Below are positions 27,943 to 36,719 of a stretch of 36,719 nucleotides of DNA, one piece after another. The notes beneath the pieces are model-generated. The model saw only the letters and a program-made list of their open reading frames with translations, was not told where the DNA came from and made no database searches. The translations under genes and the position numbers were made by a program. The stretch's first letter is position 1. Each line of letters starts with the position of its first letter. Source of the DNA: an uncultured Pelagibacteraceae bacterium (lineage in GTDB: Bacteria; Pseudomonadota; Alphaproteobacteria; Pelagibacterales; AG-422-B15); NCBI GenBank assembly GCA_902604225.1, contig CACKXV010000006.1, positions 1 to 36,719 on the forward strand, in the 5' to 3' direction.

Positions 27943-29073
27943 TTATATAACCTCATCTTCATAAAATTTTTTTATTTCTTCATCACTGTAGCCAATTTCT
28001 CTCATAATATCATTATTATCTTGACCAATTTCAGGTGCCTTTTTAATTTCAGCTTTATTATCAGAGCTAAATCTAGGTGCAGGTGCTGGCTGAATTACTC
28101 CATCCACATCAATAAAGTTGTTTCTATCAATCATGTGAGGATGGTCTTTAGCTTCATTTATTGACAATACAGGCGCGTAACATACATCAGAACCCTCAAA
28201 AAATTCATTCCATTCACTTATATTTTTAGTTTTAAATATAGTTTCTAATTTTTCTTTTAACTTCGGCCACTCGTTCATGTCCAATTGATTACTAAATTCA
28301 CTCTGAAGCTCTAATTTTTCAATTAGTAGCTGGTAAAATTGAGGCTCAAGTGAGCCTAGAGATATAAATTTATGGTCTTTTGTTTCATAGACTTGATAAA
28401 ATGGAGCTCCCCCATCAAGCAAATTCATTCCTCTCTTATTAACATCCCAAAGACCTGATTGTGATAAGCTATAAAAAATTGACGTGAGAGTTGAAACACC
28501 GTCTATCATAGCCGCATCAACTACCTGCCCTTTGCCAGTTTTTGAAGCTGATAATAATGCAGCACAAACTCCAAAAGCTAAAAACATAGTACCCCCGCCA
28601 TAATCACCAATAAGATTTAAAGGCACTGTTGGTTTCTCAATAATTCCTATTGAATGTAGCGCGCCAGCCAGTGCAATGTAATTAATATCATGACCAGCAG
28701 CTTTGGATAGCGGACCCGTTTGCCCCCAGCCAGTAACCCTCCCGTATACCAATTTTGGATTTATTTTCATACAGTCACTAGGTCCCACACCAAGTTTTTC
28801 AGTAACGCCTGGCCTAAAACCTTCTATTAATGCATCAGCGCTTTTAATAAGGCTATTAAATATATCGAGTGATTCTTTATTTTTAAGATTCAAACTAAAA
28901 GACTTTTTATTTCTTCCTGTAATATCATATTTTGGCTTTGTATGAGGTAATGCTGTTTTTTTTCGATCTATTCTTATGACCTCAGCGCCTAGATCTGCAA
29001 ATAACATTCCACATAATGGACCTGGGCCTATTCCAGATAATTCAATTATTCTATATCCACTAAGTACACCCAT
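27943..29073 (-). CDS. CaiB/BaiF CoA-transferase family (alpha-methylacyl-CoA racemase-like)
   Basis: GYRIIELSGIGPGPLCGMLFADLGAEVIRIDR; NLKNKESLDIFNSLIKSADALIEGFRPGVTEKLG; NLIGDYGGGTMFLAFGVCAALL. Confidence 0.93.
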   Translation of the reverse strand: MGVLSGYRIIELSGIGPGPLCGMLFADLGAEVIRIDRKKTALPHTKPKYDITGRNKKSFSLNLKNKESLDIFNSLIKSADALIEGFRPGVTEKLGVGPSDCMKINPKLVYGRVTGWGQTGPLSKAAGHDINYIALAGALHSIGIIEKPTVPLNLIGDYGGGTMFLAFGVCAALLSASKTGKGQVVDAAMIDGVSTLTSIFYSLSQSGLWDVNKRGMNLLDGGAPFYQVYETKDHKFISLGSLEPQFYQLLIEKLELQSEFSNQLDMNEWPKLKEKLETIFKTKNISEWNEFFEGSDVCYAPVLSINEAKDHPHMIDRNNFIDVDGVIQPAPAPRFSSDNKAEIKKAPEIGQDNNDIMREIGYSDEEIKKFYEDEVI

Positions 29074-29081
29074 ACAATTGA

Positions 29082-31451
29082 TTATAGCGAGGCCAATTCT
29101 TTTGCAAAGCTAAAACCTTTATATATTCTCTGTTTATCAGAGATTTTACTAAAATTATAAACAAGTGTTTGATCAGTTCTTAATTTAATATCAAATTTAT
29201 TAAGATTTATAAAATCAATCAATTTGTCGCTCTTATCAAATTTATTATTTCTAAATTTAATGGTTAGACCTTTCTTCCCAAGATCAAATTTTTCTATACT
29301 TAATTGTTTACACAAAATTCTTAATTCAGTGATTTTGAATAAGTGATTAACTTCATTAGGCATTAATCCAAATCTTTCTTCCATTTCTTTCTTAACTTCA
29401 GTCAGTTCACTATTAGTATTTAAATATGCTAATTTTCTATAAAAGAATAATCGTGTATTTAAGTTTGGTATGTATTTTTCAGGAATTAAAACACTTAAAC
29501 CTAAATTGAGCTGTGGAGACCAGTCATTATCAATTGAATCGCTATCATTTTTCAGTTCAATTATTTTGTCTTTTAAAAGACGATGATATAACTCTAATCC
29601 AATTTCTTTTATATGACCTGATTGTGCGTCACCAATTATATTACCAGAACCTCTCATATCAAGATCATGACTTGCTAAATTAAAGCTAGACCCCCTACTA
29701 TTGAATTTTTTTAGTAAAGAAAGTCTTTTAAATGAATTTTCAGTAATACCGTTAATATCTTTCACGGTATAATAGCAGAAAGCCTCAATATTTGACCGTC
29801 CAATCCTCCCTCTTAATTGATAAAGTTGTGATAATCCAAACTTATCTGCATTATGAATAATCATAGTATTAGTTTTTTGCAAATCTAAACCCGACTCAAC
29901 AATCGTCGTGCATAACAATAATTGAAATTCATTATTGTAAAAATCAATCATGGTATTCTTAAGTTTTTTGGGCGGCATTTGTCCATGAGCAATCTTATAT
30001 TTTAACTCAGGCATTGCTTTTTTTAGAAAATCATCAATTTCTTTCAGTTCTTTAATTCGAGGACATACGTAATAAATTTGTCCATTTCTATTTAGTTCTT
30101 TTTGAATGGCATCTTTAAGATCTTGTTCATTAAAATTTATTACTTCTGTCGCTATTGATTGTCTATTTAAAGGTGCAGTAGAGATAATGGATAAATCTCT
30201 TAATCCCACCAAAGACATTTGAAGAGTTCTTGGAATCGGTGTTGCAGTAAGGGATAATACGTGAATATCTGACCGCAAATTCTTAATTTTTTCTTTTTGA
30301 GAGACACCAAAATGTTGCTCTTCATCAATAATCAGCATGCCCAAATTTTTAAATTTAATTTTATTACCTAGTAGTGCATGTGTGCCAACAACTATATCAA
30401 GCTCGCCATTATTTATTTTTTCTAAAGTTGAACGAGTTTCTGAGGCTGAAACTAATCTTGATAACTGACCTATTTTAATTGGAAAATTTTTAAATCTTTT
30501 AATAAAGTTTTCGTAATGTTGCTGACACAGAAGTGTCGTTGGAACAATGATTGCTACTTGAGCACCATTTAGTGCTACATTGAACGCACCTCTAAGTGCA
30601 ACCTCTGTTTTGCCAAAACCCACATCGCCACATATCAATCGGTCCATAGGAGCGCCATGACTTAGATCTGCTAAAATATCTGAAGTAGCGTTAACTTGAT
30701 CTTCTGTATCTTGGAACTCAAATTCATTTATAAAATTAGAATAGTAAGGTTCTTGTATCCTATATTTTTTTCCTTTTTTTAATGATCTTTTAGCTGCAAT
30801 GACTATTAATTCCTCAGCTATTTCCTTAATTTTATTTTTTGCACTAGCCTTTCTAAATTGCCAATGTGAATTGCCTAACTTATCAACTTGTACATATTCA
30901 TTGTTGCCACCGTATTTACTCAATAATTCTATATTTTCTACGGGAACATAAAGTTTATCATCATTAAAATAATTTAACTCAATACAATCATGACTATTCC
31001 CAAGAACTTCTAATTTCTTTAAACCTCGAAATTTACCAATTCCATGGTTAGCGTGTACTATTAAGTCATTGTCCTCAAAACTACTTAGGTCTGATAAAAA
31101 AGTGTCGGCTTTAATTGATCTCTTTCCTTGATTAAAAGCAAATTCATTAAATGGCCGAATAACTGCTCTGCTAATTTTTTGTACAGTTTTTTGAGTCTTT
31201 AAATCAAATTCTTCAAACCTATCTATGTCGTTTCCAAATAAATTTATTCTTATTGGCTTTGCAAATTCTGATGGAAAGATATCAATAACATCTCCTTTAA
31301 CAGAAAATTCGCCAGGTTCACGTATTGAACTTACCCTGACATATCCATTGGTTGATAAATAATTGAGTGTTAATTCGTAATCGAATTTATTATCTAAATT
31401 AATATTTAAGTTTGACAGTTTAGATGGTGTAACTAGTGCTTCAGATGGCAT
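29082..31451 (-). CDS. mfd: Transcription-repair coupling factor Mfd, reduced form (789 aa)
   Basis: CarD-like RID (VHANHGIGKFRGLKKLEV...KLYVPVENIELLSKYGG), helicase motifs (CGDVGFGKTEVALR, DEEQHFGVSQKEKI, TATPIPRTLQMSL), C-terminal TRCF domain; start overlaps the sdhE stop (TAATG). Confidence 0.93.
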   Translation of the reverse strand: MPSEALVTPSKLSNLNINLDNKFDYELTLNYLSTNGYVRVSSIREPGEFSVKGDVIDIFPSEFAKPIRINLFGNDIDRFEEFDLKTQKTVQKISRAVIRPFNEFAFNQGKRSIKADTFLSDLSSFEDNDLIVHANHGIGKFRGLKKLEVLGNSHDCIELNYFNDDKLYVPVENIELLSKYGGNNEYVQVDKLGNSHWQFRKASAKNKIKEIAEELIVIAAKRSLKKGKKYRIQEPYYSNFINEFEFQDTEDQVNATSDILADLSHGAPMDRLICGDVGFGKTEVALRGAFNVALNGAQVAIIVPTTLLCQQHYENFIKRFKNFPIKIGQLSRLVSASETRSTLEKINNGELDIVVGTHALLGNKIKFKNLGMLIIDEEQHFGVSQKEKIKNLRSDIHVLSLTATPIPRTLQMSLVGLRDLSIISTAPLNRQSIATEVINFNEQDLKDAIQKELNRNGQIYYVCPRIKELKEIDDFLKKAMPELKYKIAHGQMPPKKLKNTMIDFYNNEFQLLLCTTIVESGLDLQKTNTMIIHNADKFGLSQLYQLRGRIGRSNIEAFCYYTVKDINGITENSFKRLSLLKKFNSRGSSFNLASHDLDMRGSGNIIGDAQSGHIKEIGLELYHRLLKDKIIELKNDSDSIDNDWSPQLNLGLSVLIPEKYIPNLNTRLFFYRKLAYLNTNSELTEVKKEMEERFGLMPNEVNHLFKITELRILCKQLSIEKFDLGKKGLTIKFRNNKFDKSDKLIDFINLNKFDIKLRTDQTLVYNFSKISDKQRIYKGFSFAKELASL

Positions 31452-31708
31452 TACAGTAAAGTATAATCCTTAAGAAGAGTGAATACTCTATTGTTTAAAG
31501 ACTCTGGAATTTCTTTTTTATTTAATGCATATTGATAAATATCGTTATCATCCATTTCAAGTATTGTTTCAAGCATTACAAGCTCATCTTCATTAAATAA
31601 AGATAGGTACTTATGTGCAAATTTTCCCAAAATAAGATCCATTTCCTTGGATCCACGATGAGTGGACTTGTATAATAGTTTTTTTTGAAATGTTGATAAA
31701 TCTTCCAT
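31451..31708 (-). CDS. sdhE: FAD assembly factor SdhE (DUF339)
   Basis: KLLYKSTHRGSKEMDLILGKFAHKYLSLFNEDELVMLETILEMDDNDIYQY, RGxxE motif. Confidence 0.9.
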   Translation of the reverse strand: MEDLSTFQKKLLYKSTHRGSKEMDLILGKFAHKYLSLFNEDELVMLETILEMDDNDIYQYALNKKEIPESLNNRVFTLLKDYTLL

Positions 31709-31738
31709 ATTTTTTAATTTATTTGATACATTAGATAT

Positions 31739-33796
31739 ATGAGGCCTAAAATCTTATACAAGCTTTTTTCAAATATAATATCACTTAAAGGCATTGGACC
31801 AAAAAATGCTAAGGTTATAGAAAGGTTATGTGGCAAATATGTTATAGATCTCTTATTTCATAAGCCATCTACATACATTGATAGAAGAAACAGTCCAAAA
31901 ATAATTGATCTTGAAGAAGGTAAAATTGCAACTATCATAGTCACGATAGATAGTCATTCACCATCATTCAATAAAAGGATGCCCTATCGCATTAATTGCA
32001 CAGACAATACTGGAGCTATTTCAATCGTATATTTTAACTTGCGAGGCCCCTATCTAAAAAAAATATTTCCGGTAGGAAGGCAGAAAGTAATTAGTGGTAA
32101 ATTTGAAAAATTTAATGAAAACTTCCAGATAACGCATCCCCAACATGTAGTAGACTTAGAAAATTTAGATAGTGTCAAAAAAATTGAGTGTATTTATCCA
32201 CTTACTGCTGGATTGACATCAAAAACTATACAAAAATCTATAAATTCGGCATTAATTAATCTTGATCCTCTTCCAGAATGGATACCTGACGATAAAATTA
32301 AAATAAATAATTGGCCGAATTGGAATGAAGCCATTAAAAAAATACACAACCCTGTTAATACATCAGACTCGGTTAATTCTCTTTTTCTTGAAAGATTAGT
32401 TTTTGATGAGCTATTAGCTCAGCAACTAACGATACGTCTTATAAAAAACAAAATAAGCCATACCCAGGGCATAGCTATAAGAAGAAATAATAAATTAATA
32501 AAAAAATTGGAAGAAAATCTTGATTTTAGTCTCACTAGCGATCAATTGAAAACTATAGAGGAAATATCAAACGATCAGTCAAAGCCAAACAAAATGCTTA
32601 GACTGTTACAAGGAGATGTTGGGAGCGGAAAAACAATTGTTGCTTTGTTTGCTATGATGCAATGTTTAGAAAATAACAAAAGATCTATACTCATGGCACC
32701 AACAGAGATACTTGCTGAGCAACATTTCAATACAATAGTAAAGATCGTTAACTCAATGGATCTAACATGTTCATTGATAACCTCGTCAACAAAAGATAAT
32801 CATAATTTTGACGCAGATATTTTGATTGGTACTCATGCTCTATTTCAAGAAAAGGTATCTTTTGTTAATATTGGCTTAGTTGTGATTGATGAGCAGCACA
32901 AATTTGGTGTTCACCAAAGAATCTTACTTAATGAAAAAGCAGGAAACGAATGTGATGTATTGCTCATGACAGCAACTCCTATTCCAAGAACGTTAGAACT
33001 TGCCGCTTATGGAGACACTGATATTTCTAAAATTATGGAAAAACCAAAAAATAGGAAAGAAATTAATACTAAGTCAATAAATATAAATAAAGTCGAAGAT
33101 CTGAAGAACAGTCTTAATAAAATAATTAATAAAGGTGAAAAAATCTATTGGGTTTGTCCTTTAGTCGATGAGTCTGAAAAACTTCAATTGCAATCTGTAA
33201 ATGAAAGATTAAAAGATCTCAGAAATTATTATAGCGATTATTCGGTCGAAATTGTGCACGGACAAATGCAGCAAGAAGATAAGAATTCAGTTATGCAAAA
33301 ATTCAAATCTGGAAAAGTTAATATATTAGTCGCTACTTCAGTAATAGAAGTTGGCATAGACGACCCTGATGCTACTGTAATTATAATTGAAAATGCAGAA
33401 AGATTTGGACTTTCACAGCTTCATCAATTACGAGGGAGAGTTGGAAGAGGTGAGAAGACCTCAACCTGCATTTTATTGTTTAACGGTCCTCTTACTGAAA
33501 ATGCTAAAAGAAGAATAAAAATTATGAAAGAAACCAACGATGGATTCAAAATTGCTGAGGAAGACCTGGATATTAGAGGTGCAGGAGAAATTCTTGGATC
33601 CAAGCAAAGCGGCGTGCCAAATTTTAAACTATCAAACCTTGATAAACATAAACACCTATTAGAAGAAGCGAGGGAAACAGCAATCAAGACCATTAAGAAT
33701 GATCCTGAATTAAAAACACCGCTTGGAAAAGCGCAAAGAGTATTGCTTCATTTGTTTAGAAATGATGTCGCAATTGATTATCTTAAAACGGGATAA
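31739..33796 (+). CDS. recG: ATP-dependent DNA helicase RecG
   Basis: ISLKGIGPKNAKVIERL wedge region; LLQGDVGSGKTIVALF; DEQHKFGVHQR; TATPIPRTL; QLRGRVGRGEKTSTCIL; DLDIRGAGEILGSKQSG. Confidence 0.96.
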   Translation: MRPKILYKLFSNIISLKGIGPKNAKVIERLCGKYVIDLLFHKPSTYIDRRNSPKIIDLEEGKIATIIVTIDSHSPSFNKRMPYRINCTDNTGAISIVYFNLRGPYLKKIFPVGRQKVISGKFEKFNENFQITHPQHVVDLENLDSVKKIECIYPLTAGLTSKTIQKSINSALINLDPLPEWIPDDKIKINNWPNWNEAIKKIHNPVNTSDSVNSLFLERLVFDELLAQQLTIRLIKNKISHTQGIAIRRNNKLIKKLEENLDFSLTSDQLKTIEEISNDQSKPNKMLRLLQGDVGSGKTIVALFAMMQCLENNKRSILMAPTEILAEQHFNTIVKIVNSMDLTCSLITSSTKDNHNFDADILIGTHALFQEKVSFVNIGLVVIDEQHKFGVHQRILLNEKAGNECDVLLMTATPIPRTLELAAYGDTDISKIMEKPKNRKEINTKSININKVEDLKNSLNKIINKGEKIYWVCPLVDESEKLQLQSVNERLKDLRNYYSDYSVEIVHGQMQQEDKNSVMQKFKSGKVNILVATSVIEVGIDDPDATVIIIENAERFGLSQLHQLRGRVGRGEKTSTCILLFNGPLTENAKRRIKIMKETNDGFKIAEEDLDIRGAGEILGSKQSGVPNFKLSNLDKHKHLLEEARETAIKTIKNDPELKTPLGKAQRVLLHLFRNDVAIDYLKTG

Positions 33797-34465
33797 TTAT
33801 TTTGTTGGAGGTACAACCATACCTGCAGAAACAACTAATTTTATCGCATCTTCAACAGACATATCAAGTTCTACAGCATCTTCCTTGGGTATAAAGAGCA
33901 AAAAACCTGATGTTGGATTTGGCGTTGTCGGAACGAATACATTGACCATATCGATCTTTTTACGATCTTTTATTTCACCCTTAGTTTCACCAGTCATGAA
34001 ACCTATCGCATAGATGTCTTTCCTTGGATATTCAATTAAAACAACTTTTTGATAAGCTGCATCTGCATTAGAAAATGTTTCAGTGATTTGCTTGATCGCT
34101 TTGTAAACATTTCCTGCAAATGGTATTCTGGTAATAAGGTTATCAAAGTAACCTAGTATTGCTTTTCCAAATAAGGTTGAAAAAATCAATCCAATTAAAA
34201 TAAAAGATAAAAAAGCAATAATTAGTTCTAATCCAGGTATTTCGTACCCAATTATTTCTGGAAGCAGCCCATTGGGATTAAATCTTTGAGGTACTAATCC
34301 TGCAATAAATTCAACTATAAATATAGTTATGTATATTGTAGCCCCAATTGGCGCTGAGATTAATAATCCGGTAAAGAAATACCTTTTTATAAAATTTACG
34401 AAGCTATTTCCTTTTTTCTTATCTAATTCTGACATAAGCTTATTCTTGGAATAATAGAATATCAC
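33797..34465 (-). CDS. DUF502 family membrane protein
   Basis: FFTGLLISAPIGATIYITIFIVEFI, NLITRIPFAGNVYKAIKQITETF, VVLIEYPRKDIYAIGFMTGE, VFVPTTPNPTSGFLLFIP. Confidence 0.92.
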   Translation of the reverse strand: MIFYYSKNKLMSELDKKKGNSFVNFIKRYFFTGLLISAPIGATIYITIFIVEFIAGLVPQRFNPNGLLPEIIGYEIPGLELIIAFLSFILIGLIFSTLFGKAILGYFDNLITRIPFAGNVYKAIKQITETFSNADAAYQKVVLIEYPRKDIYAIGFMTGETKGEIKDRKKIDMVNVFVPTTPNPTSGFLLFIPKEDAVELDMSVEDAIKLVVSAGMVVPPTK

Positions 34466-34490
34466 AGTTTTTTAATTAGGGTAATTAATA

Positions 34491-35993
34491 ATGGCTATAT
34501 TTGCAGAGTATGCGAATTATGACGGCGTTGGATTAAGTGAGTTAATAAAGAAAAAAGAGATTTCTCCTATCGACCCCTTAGACTCAGCAATTGACCTCAT
34601 TGAAAGATTAAATCCAAAGCTAAATGCTGTTCACAGGACCATGTATCACTATGCATTTGAATCTATAAATAGGAATAGTGATCTCAAAGGACAATTTGCA
34701 GGTGTACCAATGCTATTAAAAGATATGGACAGTTCACTTGCTAATTACAACATGATGCAAGGAAGCAAATACCTAAAAAATACCAAAATGAACTATGATA
34801 ATGAATTAACCAGACAGTTTCGAAACACTGGGGCATTAATTTGCGGCAAATCAGCAACGCCAGAGTACGGATTAATGATTACTACCGAGCCACTTGAATT
34901 TGGACCAACAAGAAACCCTTGGAACCCAAATTTAACTACTGGAGGTTCCTCTGGTGGAGCGGCTTCAGGTGTAGCAGCAAGAATGGTTCCTTTTGCACAC
35001 GCGAGTGACGGAGGAGGATCAATTAGAATTCCTGCAGCATCATGTGGATTAATTGGATTAAAGCCAAATAGAGCACGAACTTCATTTGGACCTTCACATG
35101 GTGACAAATGGGGAGGATTAACTCATTCAGGCGTTGTATCAAGAACAGTACGTGATACTGCTCACATGTACGATGCAATTTTTGAAAACAGTGTGGGAGA
35201 CCCCTACTCAGTTCATTATGAAAAGGGATCATTAATTAAATCTTTGGATGATAGGAAAAAATTAAAAATTGGATTCAATCTAAAAAGTCCAGTAGGCATA
35301 GATCCATCAAAAGATGCTGTAGAGGCCATAAAATATAATGCAAAACTCTGTGAAGATTTAGGGCATGATGTTGAAGAAATGAATTTTACTTATGATGGCC
35401 GTTTAGCTTCAAGGGCATTTACAGTAATTATAACATCTCATGTGAGTCAAATGTTCAATGAGTTAAAAGATGTTGTGGGCAGAAAATATAGATCGCATGA
35501 AGTTGAAACCGCTACAAGATTATTTGATTATTTAGGTAAAAGTTTTAGAGCAAGTGATTATACTTGGGCCCGATATACAATGCAGTCAATCGCACGTTTC
35601 GTAATGCAAGCGACTGATAAATATGATGTTGTTTTAACCCCTATTATTTCACAGTATCCACCTGAAATTGGAAAAATTAGACCTGACAGACAATCAAAAA
35701 TAATTAGTGAAATTATAATGAAGTTAAAACTCGGTTTTGTGTTCAGAATTAAACCGATACGCGATGCTATTTTGAATGGTCTTGCGCCTCAAAGTCTTTG
35801 GTATGCGCCAGATGCACTTCTTCAAAATATCACCGGCCAACCATCAATTTCTATTCCAACCTATTGGTCGAAAGATAATATTCCCCTAGGAGTTCAATTT
35901 GCTTCGAGATATGCTGATGAACATACCCTTATATCTTTAGCGGCTCAACTTGAAGAAGCGGCGCCATGGATACAGAGAATACCAAATCTATAA
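34491..35993 (+). CDS. Amidase (amidase-signature family)
   Basis: GVPMLLKDMDSS (Lys), GPTRNPWNPNLTTGGSSGGAASGVAARMVPFAHASDGGGSIRIPAASCGLIGLKP (Ser/cis-Ser), NITGQPSISIP. Confidence 0.95.
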   Translation: MAIFAEYANYDGVGLSELIKKKEISPIDPLDSAIDLIERLNPKLNAVHRTMYHYAFESINRNSDLKGQFAGVPMLLKDMDSSLANYNMMQGSKYLKNTKMNYDNELTRQFRNTGALICGKSATPEYGLMITTEPLEFGPTRNPWNPNLTTGGSSGGAASGVAARMVPFAHASDGGGSIRIPAASCGLIGLKPNRARTSFGPSHGDKWGGLTHSGVVSRTVRDTAHMYDAIFENSVGDPYSVHYEKGSLIKSLDDRKKLKIGFNLKSPVGIDPSKDAVEAIKYNAKLCEDLGHDVEEMNFTYDGRLASRAFTVIITSHVSQMFNELKDVVGRKYRSHEVETATRLFDYLGKSFRASDYTWARYTMQSIARFVMQATDKYDVVLTPIISQYPPEIGKIRPDRQSKIISEIIMKLKLGFVFRIKPIRDAILNGLAPQSLWYAPDALLQNITGQPSISIPTYWSKDNIPLGVQFASRYADEHTLISLAAQLEEAAPWIQRIPNL

Positions 35994-36665
35994 ATTTTTT
36001 CTTTTGATCTGATCATTAAAGCAAAATGTTAACGAAAAGATGCTAATAACATGTATGCTCACAATAGCTTTTTGCATTAATACATTTTGAACCAAAAGCT
36101 CTTCATTGAGCCGTGGACTGCCAGCGTTTAATTGATAAATCACGTATATTGCCGTGGAAATAAGAAAAATAATATTAACTATAGTATATTTATTATCTGC
36201 ATCACTTAAGAAAAAGGCAATAACAAAGAAAGCTGATGCTGGGATGAGCCATCTAAATGCATTAATAGCAAAAAATGCGTGTGCTTCTCTGTATAGATCG
36301 TGTGGTGTAAGCGCTACACCAGCGAAGAAAACCATTCCTATAAAAAATAATACAGCCGCGATGTATGCACATACATATGACGTTTTATTTTCTCTAAACA
36401 AAGATGGAATAAAAAAACTTGATATACCCACCAACAAGAAGCAAAAAAGAGCTGTATTAAAGAAAAAAGATGAAATGCTATTAATGTCTCCCGCAAATGT
36501 AATATACCCGCCTAATTCACTTAAAAAATTATGACTAAATGAGTACCCAACTTGATTAGGATTATGAATATTGCCACCAGGAAAAAAGAAAGAAGCAATT
36601 ATTACTGATGTAACAAAAAAAATTGATACGAAGCGAATAACATAAACTGTCCAAAATTTTGTCAT
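35988..36665 (-). CDS. DUF998-like integral membrane protein
   Basis: Multiple TM segments; FPGGNIHNPNQVGYSFSHNFLSELGG start and AGVALTPHDLYREAHAFFAI loop. Confidence 0.65.
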   Translation of the reverse strand: MTKFWTVYVIRFVSIFFVTSVIIASFFFPGGNIHNPNQVGYSFSHNFLSELGGYITFAGDINSISSFFFNTALFCFLLVGISSFFIPSLFRENKTSYVCAYIAAVLFFIGMVFFAGVALTPHDLYREAHAFFAINAFRWLIPASAFFVIAFFLSDADNKYTIVNIIFLISTAIYVIYQLNAGSPRLNEELLVQNVLMQKAIVSIHVISIFSLTFCFNDQIKRKNL

Positions 36666-36719
36666 TTATTGACCGTCCTTAATGAGTTTGTTGAGTCCAA
36701 AAGTAAATATAATTATTGT

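Noticed and set aside
33723-34013. 96-aa plus-strand ORF spanning the recG/DUF502 junction
   Set aside because: Out of frame with recG and antisense to a well-supported DUF502 gene; low-complexity Ser/Ile-rich translation typical of a shadow ORF.
36154-36534. 126-aa plus-strand ORF
   Set aside because: Antisense to the DUF998-like multi-TM gene; Lys-rich translation is the expected mirror of a hydrophobic membrane protein.

Overview
Window from a very AT-rich, tightly packed bacterial chromosome, most likely a streamlined (marine-type) alphaproteobacterium. This is inferred from three gene neighbourhoods: ntrY-ntrX-trkA-dat-hflX; rlpA-dacA-tmk-holB-metG-tatD; and recG / sdhE-mfd. About 36 protein-coding genes and one tRNA-Ser(TGA) are supported. 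I see no rRNA, CRISPR array or transposase. A small surface-polysaccharide block (CgeB-like glycosyltransferase, GT9, GDP-mannose 4,6-dehydratase, a ColD-like PLP enzyme, DUF6165) sits between the hflX/DUF3108 end and tatD. Observations most worth a second look: (1) a 789-aa Mfd that appears to lack the UvrA-binding UvrB-homology module but keeps the RNAP-interaction, translocase and C-terminal domains; (2) a DegT-fold enzyme whose PLP lysine position is His (SHHMQTMEGG), next to gmd, suggesting a GDP-3,6-dideoxy sugar; (3) an RlpA/SPOR protein whose conserved 'NDRGPF' motif reads 'NHREAF'; (4) no hfq between dat and hflX, with a short HflX; (5) a small membrane-protein reading frame that appears frameshifted in a 313-bp gap; (6) extreme compaction at gene ends, with seven of eight convergent junctions having no intergenic base and the eighth carrying a 13-bp perfect hairpin. 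No clearly new multi-gene defence or mobile system is evident.
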